64,000 nucleotides of DNA from Deltaproteobacteria bacterium (GTDB taxonomy: Bacteria > Desulfobacterota > Desulfobulbia > Desulfobulbales > Desulfocapsaceae). Where the stretch lies: contig JAPLJF010000001.1 in assembly GCA_026388715.1 (NCBI GenBank), positions 106,126 through 170,125 on the forward strand. Direction: 5' to 3'. The position numbers and the translations under genes are program-made. The notes under the pieces are model-generated. The model saw nothing but the letters and a program-made list of their open reading frames with translations, was not told where the DNA came from and ran no database searches. Positions within the stretch are counted from its first letter, which is position 1. The number at the start of each line of letters is the position of its first letter. Of this stretch, positions 1-8,594 are shown piece by piece.

Positions 1-1
1 T

Positions 2-3000
2 CAGAGTGACCCGGCCATCATGATGTATATTGTTCAGGGTCAGCATCCCATGAAAAAACTGGCCCTTCGTCTCCTCGCCTTTTCTCAGGATAAATCGCTG
101 ATCTTCGATTATCGGCCTGTCTCCGCGCTCATGCGTATCATCCTTGACCGGAATTATAATTACTGGTTGCAGGAAGATGATCCTCTGCCCTGGTTCCTTG
201 GCCGTTGTGGGGCCCTGTGTGAGGACTTCCATTCCGGGCAGCTTTTTGCCGCAATCTCTCATGACACCATGCGCCGGCATCAGGAGAAGCTTGCGGCCAT
301 TGATATTGAGACTGATCCCTTCAAGGGGCTGGAGGAGATTCTTACCTTGCCGGCCCATGTCGATATTGTCCGGCTGTATAAGGAGATCCCTGCCCGCCTG
401 GCCACGGTTGAGGTTGGTGGAGAGGACAAGGAGGTGGCTGGTTCCGATCATATCCCGTCGGGAAACCGCTTTGCCGAAAATCAGAAGCTGTTGTTTCTCT
501 TTCGGATCATGGACACCAGGGGACTCTATCTGATCCATGAAGAAACCCTGCGTGAGATCAATCGCAGCCTGGTGCAGCTGATCCGGCAGCAGAGCTTTGA
601 AGAGATTGAGCAGTTTCTGCTCACTACCTTTCAGCTTCTGCGGGCCAATGTCCGTAAATATCCGCATACCTCTCTGCAGTGTATTCAGGTGCTGGGCGGC
701 GAGGTCTTTGATCGGGGCAAGAGCCGGATGGTGGAGGCCTTTCTCTGGGAGGTGGTTCGTTTCGGTTTTCAGTATGCCAATGTCATGGGTGTGGATGAAG
801 ACTGGCAGCCCCTGACCAATCCGGCCCATCTGACCAATATCCGGGTCTGGCTCAACCTTATCATGCAGGAACCGAAATGGTGTTCCACCCTTTTTTCGGC
901 GCTGATTATCAATCTGAAATTGACCGGAACCTGCGTCAAGGACACAGATCTTTTTCAGCGGGATATCACCCAGCTACTCAATCATCCCATCGAGCCCATT
1001 TATAATCTGGCCAAACAGTTCACCAAGCTGATGCCGGTTTTTTTCAATGAGATCGGGGCGGAAGGCGAACTGCGTGATGTCTCCACCGAGCTTGACGAGA
1101 TCCACAAGCGGCGTGATGTGCTGATCCATTTTCTGCGCAAGCAGAGTCATGTGGAGAGCTCCAATCTCATCGTCGGCTTTCTCAAGGCCATTTTCCTCTT
1201 CTGGAAGACAAAGAATAAAGAGCCGCTGCTGCCGTTCCTGCCTTCGGAGGTGTATGCGGAGGTCGCCGGCTCCGGCCCCTTTGTTGATGACCAGAATATC
1301 CTGTCCCAGCGGATCTGTCAGCAGCTGCAGTTTCAGGGCATGAATGATCTCCTCTCCTGGAAGCGCGAGGAGAGACAGCAGTATCTGGAGGCGCAGACCG
1401 ACCTGCCGGTGGCGGAGAGGCGACGTTTTGATCTGCTGGTGCAGATGTTTCAACTGCTGCATCAGAAATATAATCTTGGGTTTCAGGAACTTCGTTCGGA
1501 GCTGCAGCAGGCTGTTCAGGAAGGATTCCCCGAGATGGAGAACCTGCTGGCTGATCTGGAAAGCTGCGACACGGAAGGGTGTCTATCGGCGCTTTTGAAT
1601 ACCCTGGAAGGGTTGAAGGAAACCATTCTGTCCAAGGAGCATTTTGAGGCCAGGGAAGATATCTATTACAAGCGTCATATCGCCGTTGATATTCCTTCGG
1701 TCTATGGCCGGTACGCGGAACGGAAATTTGACAGTCTGAGCCTGACCTTCCGTCTGGAGAATCTGGCCACTATCTATCTGGAGAAACTGCCGGAAACCGT
1801 CAATCTCTCCTTTATCACCGAGGTCACCTTTTACCGCATCGTCAAATGTCTCAAGCTGTACATGCAGGCCCTGCGGATTGACGGCATCTCTTCCCGGCGT
1901 CTGGACACCTATATGCTGCTGCTGCGTAGTTCTTTGCGGCTCAAACGTTTTTCCTATACTCAGTATCTTGATATCTTCCGGGGACTTTCCGAAGGGGTCA
2001 AGGATGTTATTTATTCTTTTTATACCAATATCCATCAGAATAATCTTTCCATCATCATCCCCCAGATCGGTGAGAAGAATCTGCTCACCAAGTATCGTTC
2101 CCAGTGGGATGACAAGGAGATGGTGAACACGGTGCATCGCCTGTCCGAATCCTTTCTCCGGGATCTGATTGCTTCCACCTTTGGTCTGCAGCATCTGGAT
2201 AATTTTATTACCCGGATCATCGGGACCCTGGAGATTCAGAAAAATATGCTTGATCAGCGGATGCTTGATCTGCTCATGACCTATAATCCGGAAAAGGCGA
2301 TCTCCCTGCTCCATCGGGTGACCCCCTATACCCATGACCTGATCCATCTGGGCAACAAGGGTTTTAATCTGGTGACTCTCCATGAAGACAATATGCCGGT
2401 GCCGCCTGCCTTTATTATTACCACCGAGGTCTTTCGCTGCCGGGAGGTGATCTATGGTTTTGCCAAGGCCAGGGACGAGTTCATGCAGCGCATCCGCACG
2501 GCCCTTGATGAGATTGAGCGGGAGACCGGCAAGGTTTTTGGCTCGTCCGAGCGGCCGTTGCTCCTCTCCATCCGCAGCGGGGCCGCGGTCTCCATGCCGG
2601 GGATGATGGCTACGATCCATAATGTGGGGCTCAATGAGGAGATAATTGAGGAGTATGTCCGGGCCCATGGTGAGGGGTATCTAGCCTGGGACAACTATCG
2701 GCGTTTTCTCCAGTCCTGGGCCATGACCTCCGGGATGCAGCGTGAGGATTTTCAGGAGCTGATGAACCGGGCCAAGGCCAAGCATGGGGTGAACCTGAAG
2801 CGGGAGTTTACGCCCGAACAGATGCGGGGGCTGGCCCTTGAGTATCGCCAGCTGGTGCGCCGGCAGGGCCTGGGGATCCCTGAAGATCCCTGGCTGCAAC
2901 TGGTGAATGCCGTGGCCATGATCCTTGATTCATGGCAGACGGTCAAGGCCGCTGATTATCGCCGGATCATGGATGTCTCTGATGCCTGGGGAACGGCGGT

Positions 3001-3829
3001 TATCGTCCAAGCTATGGTCTTTGGCAATCGCAGTGATACCGCAGGGTCCGGGGTGTTGTTCACCTCACACCCGTATCGTAAGGTACAGCGGGTGGCCTTG
3101 TGGGGCGATTATGCCTATGGTGATCAGGGAGAGGATATTGTCTCCGGTCTGGTTACCAGCCTTCCGGTATCAGTGGAGCAGGCCGAGCTTGATGGCCGGT
3201 CTGTCGATGAGACCCTGGAGAGGCGTTTCCCCAAGATCTATGATCGTCTGCTCGCTATCTCCCGGGATCTGGTCTATGAGAAGCGTTGGGATCCGCAGGA
3301 GATTGAATTTACCTTTGAGGGGCCGGAGCCCGAGCAGCTTTATCTGTTGCAGACCCGTGACATGATCACCATCAAGAAGAAGGAACATCTCAACGTCTTT
3401 GAAGAGACGCCGGAGCTTGAGAGTTCTTTCCTCGGTAAAGGGATCGGGGTTTCAGGATCTGCCCTGTCCGGGCGCGCGGTATTTAGCGAGGAGAATATCC
3501 TGGAGTTGCGGGTCACTGATCCGCAGACGCCTCTGATCCTGATCCGTCAGGATACGGTGCCCGAGGATATCAAGGTCATCGATATGGCGGAGGGATTGCT
3601 GACCTCCAGGGGCGGGCAGACCTCGCATGCCTCGGTGGTGGCCGTCCGCCTGGAGAAGACCTGTGTCGTCGGCTGCAAGCATCTGAAGGTCTATGAGGCC
3701 GGGGAGTATTGTGAGATTGGCAGCCAGGTGATTCGTTTTGGCGATCCCGTCTCCATTGATGGCCGTAAAGGCCTGCTTCTTTCTGGGATGCATCCCATTC
3801 AGGAAGAGATGCATATCCTGCCGCTGTAG
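2..3829 (+). CDS. PEP/pyruvate-binding, phosphohistidine-domain protein (5' end outside window)
   Basis: Large protein of at least 1,269 residues counted from the ATG at 20. The frame is open to the window edge and no ribosome site precedes that ATG, so the true start is probably upstream. Roughly the first 750 residues match nothing I recognise. Residues about 775-1110 look like the ATP/pyruvate-binding domain of PEP synthase/PPDK (LGNKGFNLVTL, then VPPAFIITTEVF). Near the C terminus the swivelling phosphohistidine motif GGQTSHASVVA places the predicted phospho-His at about residue 1203. The C-terminal PEP/pyruvate TIM barrel of true PEP synthases is absent, so the reaction is unknown. The stop lies 25 bp before the sulfhydrogenase operon, so co-transcription is possible. 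Confidence 0.8.
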   Translation, partial: QSDPAIMMYIVQGQHPMKKLALRLLAFSQDKSLIFDYRPVSALMRIILDRNYNYWLQEDDPLPWFLGRCGALCEDFHSGQLFAAISHDTMRRHQEKLAAIDIETDPFKGLEEILTLPAHVDIVRLYKEIPARLATVEVGGEDKEVAGSDHIPSGNRFAENQKLLFLFRIMDTRGLYLIHEETLREINRSLVQLIRQQSFEEIEQFLLTTFQLLRANVRKYPHTSLQCIQVLGGEVFDRGKSRMVEAFLWEVVRFGFQYANVMGVDEDWQPLTNPAHLTNIRVWLNLIMQEPKWCSTLFSALIINLKLTGTCVKDTDLFQRDITQLLNHPIEPIYNLAKQFTKLMPVFFNEIGAEGELRDVSTELDEIHKRRDVLIHFLRKQSHVESSNLIVGFLKAIFLFWKTKNKEPLLPFLPSEVYAEVAGSGPFVDDQNILSQRICQQLQFQGMNDLLSWKREERQQYLEAQTDLPVAERRRFDLLVQMFQLLHQKYNLGFQELRSELQQAVQEGFPEMENLLADLESCDTEGCLSALLNTLEGLKETILSKEHFEAREDIYYKRHIAVDIPSVYGRYAERKFDSLSLTFRLENLATIYLEKLPETVNLSFITEVTFYRIVKCLKLYMQALRIDGISSRRLDTYMLLLRSSLRLKRFSYTQYLDIFRGLSEGVKDVIYSFYTNIHQNNLSIIIPQIGEKNLLTKYRSQWDDKEMVNTVHRLSESFLRDLIASTFGLQHLDNFITRIIGTLEIQKNMLDQRMLDLLMTYNPEKAISLLHRVTPYTHDLIHLGNKGFNLVTLHEDNMPVPPAFIITTEVFRCREVIYGFAKARDEFMQRIRTALDEIERETGKVFGSSERPLLLSIRSGAAVSMPGMMATIHNVGLNEEIIEEYVRAHGEGYLAWDNYRRFLQSWAMTSGMQREDFQELMNRAKAKHGVNLKREFTPEQMRGLALEYRQLVRRQGLGIPEDPWLQLVNAVAMILDSWQTVKAADYRRIMDVSDAWGTAVIVQAMVFGNRSDTAGSGVLFTSHPYRKVQRVALWGDYAYGDQGEDIVSGLVTSLPVSVEQAELDGRSVDETLERRFPKIYDRLLAISRDLVYEKRWDPQEIEFTFEGPEPEQLYLLQTRDMITIKKKEHLNVFEETPELESSFLGKGIGVSGSALSGRAVFSEENILELRVTDPQTPLILIRQDTVPEDIKVIDMAEGLLTSRGGQTSHASVVAVRLEKTCVVGCKHLKVYEAGEYCEIGSQVIRFGDPVSIDGRKGLLLSGMHPIQEEMHILPL

Positions 3830-3854
3830 TCCCTCATATCCAGAAGGAGAGAGT

Positions 3855-4904
3855 ATGTTATTCAAGGTTTTTCCGGCGGGCGAGCTGATCCGTCTCTTTG
3901 AGATCCTGGCAGCAGACAGGATTGTCGGGCCGGTGAAGAAGGGAGAAGATCAGCACGGCCGTTCCCTTTATGACTTTGATGTAGTCCATGATTTTACGGA
4001 ATTGCGGCTTGACTACGGACAGACCATCCATTCGGCCAAGAATTGGTTTCTTCCCTATCAGGAGGACCTCTGCACCTTTACCTTCGAAGACGGCGGGAGC
4101 GGCGACTGGCACAAGGAGGTGGATTACGGGGTCTATGCACCACTGGTACTTTTTGGCCTGCATCCCTGTGATATCAATGCCCTGAACAAGCTGGACAAGG
4201 TCCTGCTCGGAGGCCAATATCCCAACCCCTTTTACGGGGAGAAGAGGGCCAACATGTTTATTGTCGGCCATTCCTGCAGCCCACAGCCTTTCTGTTTCTG
4301 CAAGTCGATGGGGACTGACTCGGCCATACGAGGGTTTGATCTCTTTCTTACGCGGATGGATGATCTCTATTTTGCCGAGATCCTTTCGCCCCGCGCCTTT
4401 CATCTGCTGGAGCAGATCGATTGTCACGATCCGGACAGCAGGGAGCATCATCGTTATATGGAGATAATGGAGGCGAAAGAATCTCTTTATGTCGCCCATG
4501 TGGATACCTCAGATCTGACCAAGATCCTGGACCTGGAGTTTCAGGCCTCAGTGTGGCAGGAGTGGGGGCGAAGATGTTTCTCCTGCGGGACCTGCGCCCA
4601 GGTCTGTCCCACCTGTTACTGTTATGGAGTGGCAGAGCAGGTGGATATGGATTTTACCCATGCGCGCAAGGAGAAAATGCTCTATTCCTGCAATCTCCTC
4701 GATTTTGCCTCGGTTGCAGGCGGTCATAATTTTCGGCCTGAGAGTCATACCCGGCTGAAGTATCGTTATTACCATAAACACCGGGGTTTTGTGGAGGCAT
4801 TTGAAGAGTCGTTGTGTGTGGGCTGTGGCCGGTGCGGGCAGGCCTGTCTGGCGCATATCACGGTGCCGGAGGTGATCGCCAGTGTCCGGGCCAGCAAGGA
4901 GTAA
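3855..4904 (+). CDS. hydB: Sulfhydrogenase beta subunit, 4Fe-4S dicluster protein
   Basis: 349 residues. The ATG at 3855 is chosen because AAGGAGAG lies just upstream. The protein carries two C-terminal cysteine clusters, CFSCGTCAQVCPTC around residue 240 and CVGCGRCGQAC around residue 325, typical of the iron-sulfur electron-transfer subunit of cytoplasmic group 3b [NiFe] hydrogenases. It would pass electrons between the NAD(P)-binding gamma subunit and the hydrogenase module. The gene order beta-gamma-delta-alpha matches the Pyrococcus sulfhydrogenase operon. It could also be named anaerobic sulfite reductase subunit A-like, but the downstream hydrogenase genes make the sulfhydrogenase call firmer. 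Confidence 0.88.
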   Translation: MLFKVFPAGELIRLFEILAADRIVGPVKKGEDQHGRSLYDFDVVHDFTELRLDYGQTIHSAKNWFLPYQEDLCTFTFEDGGSGDWHKEVDYGVYAPLVLFGLHPCDINALNKLDKVLLGGQYPNPFYGEKRANMFIVGHSCSPQPFCFCKSMGTDSAIRGFDLFLTRMDDLYFAEILSPRAFHLLEQIDCHDPDSREHHRYMEIMEAKESLYVAHVDTSDLTKILDLEFQASVWQEWGRRCFSCGTCAQVCPTCYCYGVAEQVDMDFTHARKEKMLYSCNLLDFASVAGGHNFRPESHTRLKYRYYHKHRGFVEAFEESLCVGCGRCGQACLAHITVPEVIASVRASKE

Positions 4905-4908
4905 AACC

Positions 4909-5787
4909 ATGAATACTAACTTTGATTTTATCCAGCCTGTTGCCGGAGAGCAGTTCGAGTATTCCTACAAGGCTGAGATTACCAATGTCTATCCCTTGAC
5001 CCCGATGGAAAAACTCTATCAGATCCAGCTTGTTGATCCGGTTGAGCGTGAGCGGTTCACCTTCCTGCCGGGTCAGTTTATCATGCTGGAGCTGCCGGGC
5101 ATAGGCGAGGCCCCTTTTTCCATCTCCTCATCTCCTGTCCGCCACGGTGATATCGAACTGTGCATCCGGACGGTCGGCAATATGACCAGATTCCTCGATC
5201 GGATGGGACGGGGAACCAGGGTCGGGATCAGCGGCCCCTTTGGTACCCATTTCCCGGTGGAGAAGATGGAGGGTGAGGATATCCTGCTCATTGCCGGCGG
5301 CCTGGGGATTGCGCCGCTACGTTCTCCCATCCTGACGGTTCTGGAAAAACGGAGTCGTTATGGTCAGGTGGATATCATCTACGGGGCTCGCCGGCCTTCT
5401 GAATTGCTTTTTGGCTATGAGTATGCCATGTGGCGGCAGTTTGATGTGGGGCTCGATATCATTGTTGATCAGACGGAACCGGGCTGGCAGGGGCCGGTAG
5501 GGTTGATCACCGAGATCCTGAAGCAGCGTATTGCCGGCAGCGACCCTGATCGTTTTCGGGAGCGCACCAGCGCCATTGTCTGCGGGCCGCCAATCATGTT
5601 CCGTTTTGTCTGTGACTTGCTGATAGCCGCCCAGTTGCCGGTGGAAAAGATCTTTGTTTCACTGGAGCGGCGGATGCACTGCGGTCGGGGCAAGTGTTGC
5701 CGTTGCAATATCGGCTCCACCTATACCTGCCTGGATGGCCCTGTTTTTGATTACTGGTCGGTGCTGAACCTGAAGGAGGCTATTTAG
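4909..5787 (+). CDS. hydG: Sulfhydrogenase gamma subunit, FAD/NAD(P)-binding oxidoreductase
   Basis: 292 residues, starting 4 bp after the beta-subunit stop. The ferredoxin-NADP reductase fold is visible: an FAD-binding stretch (FLPGQFIMLELPG, then APFSISSSP), the NAD(P) loop IAGGLGIAPLR, and the C-terminal cysteines CGRGKCCRCNIG...C for a [2Fe-2S] cluster. It should link NAD(P)H to hydrogen turnover in the cytoplasm. The TAG stop is the first base of a short palindromic repeat (5787-5837), which separates this gene and its partner hydB from the delta and alpha genes. Confidence 0.9.
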   Translation: MNTNFDFIQPVAGEQFEYSYKAEITNVYPLTPMEKLYQIQLVDPVERERFTFLPGQFIMLELPGIGEAPFSISSSPVRHGDIELCIRTVGNMTRFLDRMGRGTRVGISGPFGTHFPVEKMEGEDILLIAGGLGIAPLRSPILTVLEKRSRYGQVDIIYGARRPSELLFGYEYAMWRQFDVGLDIIVDQTEPGWQGPVGLITEILKQRIAGSDPDRFRERTSAIVCGPPIMFRFVCDLLIAAQLPVEKIFVSLERRMHCGRGKCCRCNIGSTYTCLDGPVFDYWSVLNLKEAI

Positions 5788-5837
5788 GTGCCGTTATGAA
5801 ATAAGCAGTGTTTTTTTGCTTATTTTATTACGGCACC
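5787..5837. repeat. Short palindromic member of the dispersed GTTACGAAAT-type repeat family
   Basis: GGTGCCGTTATGAAATAAGC is followed, after a short T-rich loop, by a near-perfect inverted copy ending ATTACGGCACC. The arms resemble the terminal sequences of the longer copies at 35.7, 38.1 and 52.8 kb, so this looks like a version reduced to its two ends. It begins on the last base of the hydG stop codon. Confidence 0.6.
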
Positions 5838-5848
5838 TTATGCCGCTT

Positions 5849-5884
5849 CCCAGAAACAGCCAGTTTTTTTTGGCTGTTTCTGGG
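5849..5884. terminator. Strong hairpin between hydG and hydD
   Basis: A perfect 14-bp stem, CCCAGAAACAGCCA paired with TGGCTGTTTCTGGG, around a T-rich loop. There is no T-run after the stem, so it is more likely an attenuating or mRNA-stabilising hairpin than a full terminator. Together with the preceding palindrome it could change the hydBG to hydDA expression ratio. Confidence 0.5.
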
Positions 5885-5979
5885 AGAGGCGTCTGGCGGA
5901 TAACAACAAGTCTTGAAAAACAAAGAACCTGGACATTACTGCATTGAACCATATGAATTATTCTTGAATAGGGCCTGAG

Positions 5980-6780
5980 ATGACGACGAAAAAGACATTT
6001 CTGGGAGTCCCGGTGGCCAAGCCGAAGGTGGCTTTTTTTGAGCTGAGCTCCTGTGAGGGCTGCCAGCTGCAACTGCTCAATAACGAGGCGACCCTGCTTG
6101 ATTTTCTCTCCCTGGTCGAGATTGTCCGTTTTCGGGAGGGGAGGAAGGAGGCGGGCGATGATTATGAGATCGCCTTTGTCGAGGGCTCGATTACCCGGGA
6201 TGATGAGGAAGAGCTGCTCAGGGAGATCCGCAGGCGGGCCAAGATTTTGGTGGCACTCGGCAGTTGTGCCTGCTTTGGCGGGGTCAACCAGTTGAAAAAT
6301 CGTTTCAACGATCTGGAGTGGGTGAAAAAAGAGGTCTATGGCTCCTTTCCTATCGAAAGCCAGGAGGTAAAACCTCTTTCCGCAGTCATTAAGGTGGATC
6401 TGGAGATCTATGGCTGTCCGATTAAGAAGGAGGAGGTGGAACGTATTGTCACCGCCCTGGTGCTCGGCGAGCAGGTCCATCATCCGCAATACCCGGTATG
6501 CATGGAGTGCAAGGCCCGCGAGAATATCTGTCTCTTTGAGCTGGGTGAGCCCTGTCTTGGACCGGTGACACGAGCCGGCTGCGATGCCTGGTGTCCTTCC
6601 AACCGCCTGGGCTGCTGGGGCTGCCGGGGGCCGGCGCCAGAGGCGAATCTTGCCCTGTTGCAGATCATCATGGCGGAAAGGGGGATTTCCCAGGAGCGGA
6701 TGATCGATCGGCTGGAATGTTTTGGCGGCTTTGGTGCCTTTGTCGCCGAGGTCAAGGGAAAGAAGGAGGAGCCAAGATGA
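5980..6780 (+). CDS. hydD: Sulfhydrogenase delta subunit, [NiFe] hydrogenase small subunit
   Basis: 266 residues. The N-terminal proximal-cluster motif ELSSCEGCQ has cysteines at 25 and 28. A mid-protein GSCACFGGV and the later cysteines CMECKARENICLF, GEPCLGPVTRAGC and CPSNRLGCWGC complete the small-subunit cluster ligands. No Tat signal is present, which fits a cytoplasmic group 3 enzyme. The TGA overlaps the ATG of the alpha subunit (ATGA), so translation is probably coupled. The gene is 192 bp from hydG, with two hairpins in the gap. Confidence 0.92.
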   Translation: MTTKKTFLGVPVAKPKVAFFELSSCEGCQLQLLNNEATLLDFLSLVEIVRFREGRKEAGDDYEIAFVEGSITRDDEEELLREIRRRAKILVALGSCACFGGVNQLKNRFNDLEWVKKEVYGSFPIESQEVKPLSAVIKVDLEIYGCPIKKEEVERIVTALVLGEQVHHPQYPVCMECKARENICLFELGEPCLGPVTRAGCDAWCPSNRLGCWGCRGPAPEANLALLQIIMAERGISQERMIDRLECFGGFGAFVAEVKGKKEEPR

Positions 6781-8051
6781 AGATCTCCTGTGATATTGAT
6801 ATCAAACACCTGACCAGGGTGGAAGGGCACGGCAACATCCGCATTGTCATTGAGAACGGGCAGGTACAGGAGGCCCGTTGGGAGGTGGTGGAGACCCCGC
6901 GTTTTTTTGAGGCCATACTGGTGGGGAAAAATTTTGAGAACGCGCCCTATCTCTGCGGGCGGATCTGTGGAATCTGCTCCATTGGCCATACCCTGGCCTC
7001 GATCCGGGCCGTGGAAAACGGCTTTGGGATCACTCCTACCTTGCAGACCGGGCGGTTGCGGCTGCTGCTCAAACACATGGAGACCCTGCAGAGTCATATC
7101 CTCCATATCTATTTTCTGGCGGCCCCTGATTACCTGGGAGTCGGCAGTGTCCTGCCCTTGGTTAAGAGCCATCCGGCGGTGGTGCAGCAGGCCCTCCGTC
7201 TCAAGCTCCTGGCCAACGATATCTGTGACGAGGTAGGTGGCCGCAGGATGCACCCCACCCGGACGGTCGTCGGCGGTTTTACCATGTTGCCGGACAGATA
7301 TCGGCTGGGCCAGTTCAGGCAGCGCCTGCAGGCATCCCTTGCGGATCTTGGGGCCAGCGTTGATCTGTTCAGGTCTTTTTCCATCCCTGATTTCCAGCGG
7401 GAGACTGAGTTTGTGTCCTTGAAGGGCGAGGGTGATTATCCCTTTATCGGCGGCGACCTCATCTCCACAGACGGGGTGGTGAAGCAGGAGCAGGAATACG
7501 CGGCCATGACCAATGAATATATGGCGGACTATTCCACTTCAAAACTGAGTCGTCTCTCCCGGACATCTCTGGCCGTGGGCGCCCTGGCCCGGATAAACAA
7601 TAATTTCGCCGGGCTGCTACCGAAGGCCAGGGCTATTGCCGAGGAGTTTGGGCTTGTACCGGTGGTACATAATCCCTTTATGAATGTGGTGGCCCAACTG
7701 GTGGAATGTGTGCAGGTCGTGCTGGAATCAATGCAGTTGATTGATAATCTGCTGGCCGAGCCTTGGCAGGAGCCACGGCAGACGGTTGAGGTCAGGGAAG
7801 GGATTGGGGTGGCGGCAGTGGAGGTTCCCCGGGGAATCCTTTATCACAGTCTGCGCCTTGACGCTGCGGGCAGGATTGTCAAGGCTGATTGTGTGATTCC
7901 CACCAGCCAGAACCACGCCAATATCCGTCATGATATTGAGGCGCTCGCCTTATTTTGTGCCCATCAGGGCAAGACTGACAAAGAGATTGAACTGCTGGCG
8001 GAGATGCTGGTGCGGGCCTATGATCCGTGTATCTCCTGTTCAGTGCACTGA
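6777..8051 (+). CDS. hydA: Sulfhydrogenase alpha subunit, [NiFe] hydrogenase large subunit
   Basis: 424 residues, catalytic subunit for reversible H2 oxidation (and possibly sulfur reduction). The N-terminal RVEGHG motif and the L1 motif CGRICGIC (Ni ligands C64 and C67) are present. The L2 motif DPCISCSVH supplies C418 and C421 and is the very end of the protein: the stop follows the His directly. Most group 3 large subunits carry a C-terminal extension after this His that a specific endopeptidase removes, so this subunit may mature without cleavage. No hyp or protease genes are in the window. The start overlaps the delta-subunit stop. Confidence 0.93.
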   Translation: MKISCDIDIKHLTRVEGHGNIRIVIENGQVQEARWEVVETPRFFEAILVGKNFENAPYLCGRICGICSIGHTLASIRAVENGFGITPTLQTGRLRLLLKHMETLQSHILHIYFLAAPDYLGVGSVLPLVKSHPAVVQQALRLKLLANDICDEVGGRRMHPTRTVVGGFTMLPDRYRLGQFRQRLQASLADLGASVDLFRSFSIPDFQRETEFVSLKGEGDYPFIGGDLISTDGVVKQEQEYAAMTNEYMADYSTSKLSRLSRTSLAVGALARINNNFAGLLPKARAIAEEFGLVPVVHNPFMNVVAQLVECVQVVLESMQLIDNLLAEPWQEPRQTVEVREGIGVAAVEVPRGILYHSLRLDAAGRIVKADCVIPTSQNHANIRHDIEALALFCAHQGKTDKEIELLAEMLVRAYDPCISCSVH

Positions 8052-8060
8052 GCATGCGGG

Positions 8061-8097
8061 ATGTTCGTGTGGAGCAAATAAGGTTCCACACGAACAT
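8061..8097. terminator. Hairpin terminator after the sulfhydrogenase operon
   Basis: A perfect 13-bp inverted repeat, ATGTTCGTGTGGA / TCCACACGAACAT, with an 11-nt loop starts 10 bp after the hydA stop. It is followed by a T-rich but interrupted tract. It lies between convergent genes and could serve both strands. Confidence 0.6.
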
Positions 8098-8109
8098 TGT
8101 TTGTTGAGA

Positions 8110-8337
8110 TTATTTTGCAGAGCTGCAGCAGCGTGTCTCAGCCACTCCCATGGCCTTCAGGATCATGCCCAGGGGACAGAACTTGGTGAATCCGAACTGG
8201 AAGAGATTGGCCCCCACAAAAGCGGTGACAAAGAGCCAGTATGGATGGTGAAAGAGGGGGCTGGCCTCAACCCCCAAGGCTAATGAGAGGAGGATGAAAA
8301 ATCCGGCGATGGTATGAATCCAGTCGGTGATGATCAT
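8110..8337 (-). CDS. DUF2892 family small membrane protein
   Basis: 75 residues with two hydrophobic segments (about residues 8-25 and 32-48), then the motif [16 protein letters not shown] and a C-terminal CC. This pattern is typical of DUF2892/YgaP-type inner-membrane proteins, which often accompany rhodanese or sulfur-handling genes. The function of the family is not established. It is a single gene facing the hydrogenase operon, with an A/T-rich 250-bp region upstream that presumably holds its promoter. Confidence 0.8.
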   Translation of the reverse strand: MIITDWIHTIAGFFILLSLALGVEASPLFHHPYWLFVTAFVGANLFQFGFTKFCPLGMILKAMGVAETRCCSSAK

Positions 8338-8594
8338 GGTTGCTTCCTTTATGGGTATTTGGTTAAAAAAGAGGTAACTGTCTTGTGTTGTAAGTGATTT
8401 GGTCCAGGCACCATTTATAATTATACAATAATATGGTCATGATGGTTGCTTGTCCAGTGGATATTTTTAACAACGCCACCTCTTCTCTGTGAAGTCGGCC
8501 ACTCATGTTCGGCTTCTTTTCACTAAATCGTCGTCAATAAATAAGGTCAGAGACAGGAAAACAGGCTGCGGCAGGTTGCCAAACAGGTCATTGT

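Noticed and set aside
1583..2668. Long open frame on the minus strand inside the PEP/pyruvate-binding gene
   Set aside because: It is antisense to a clear coding frame and has no recognisable motif or ribosome site.
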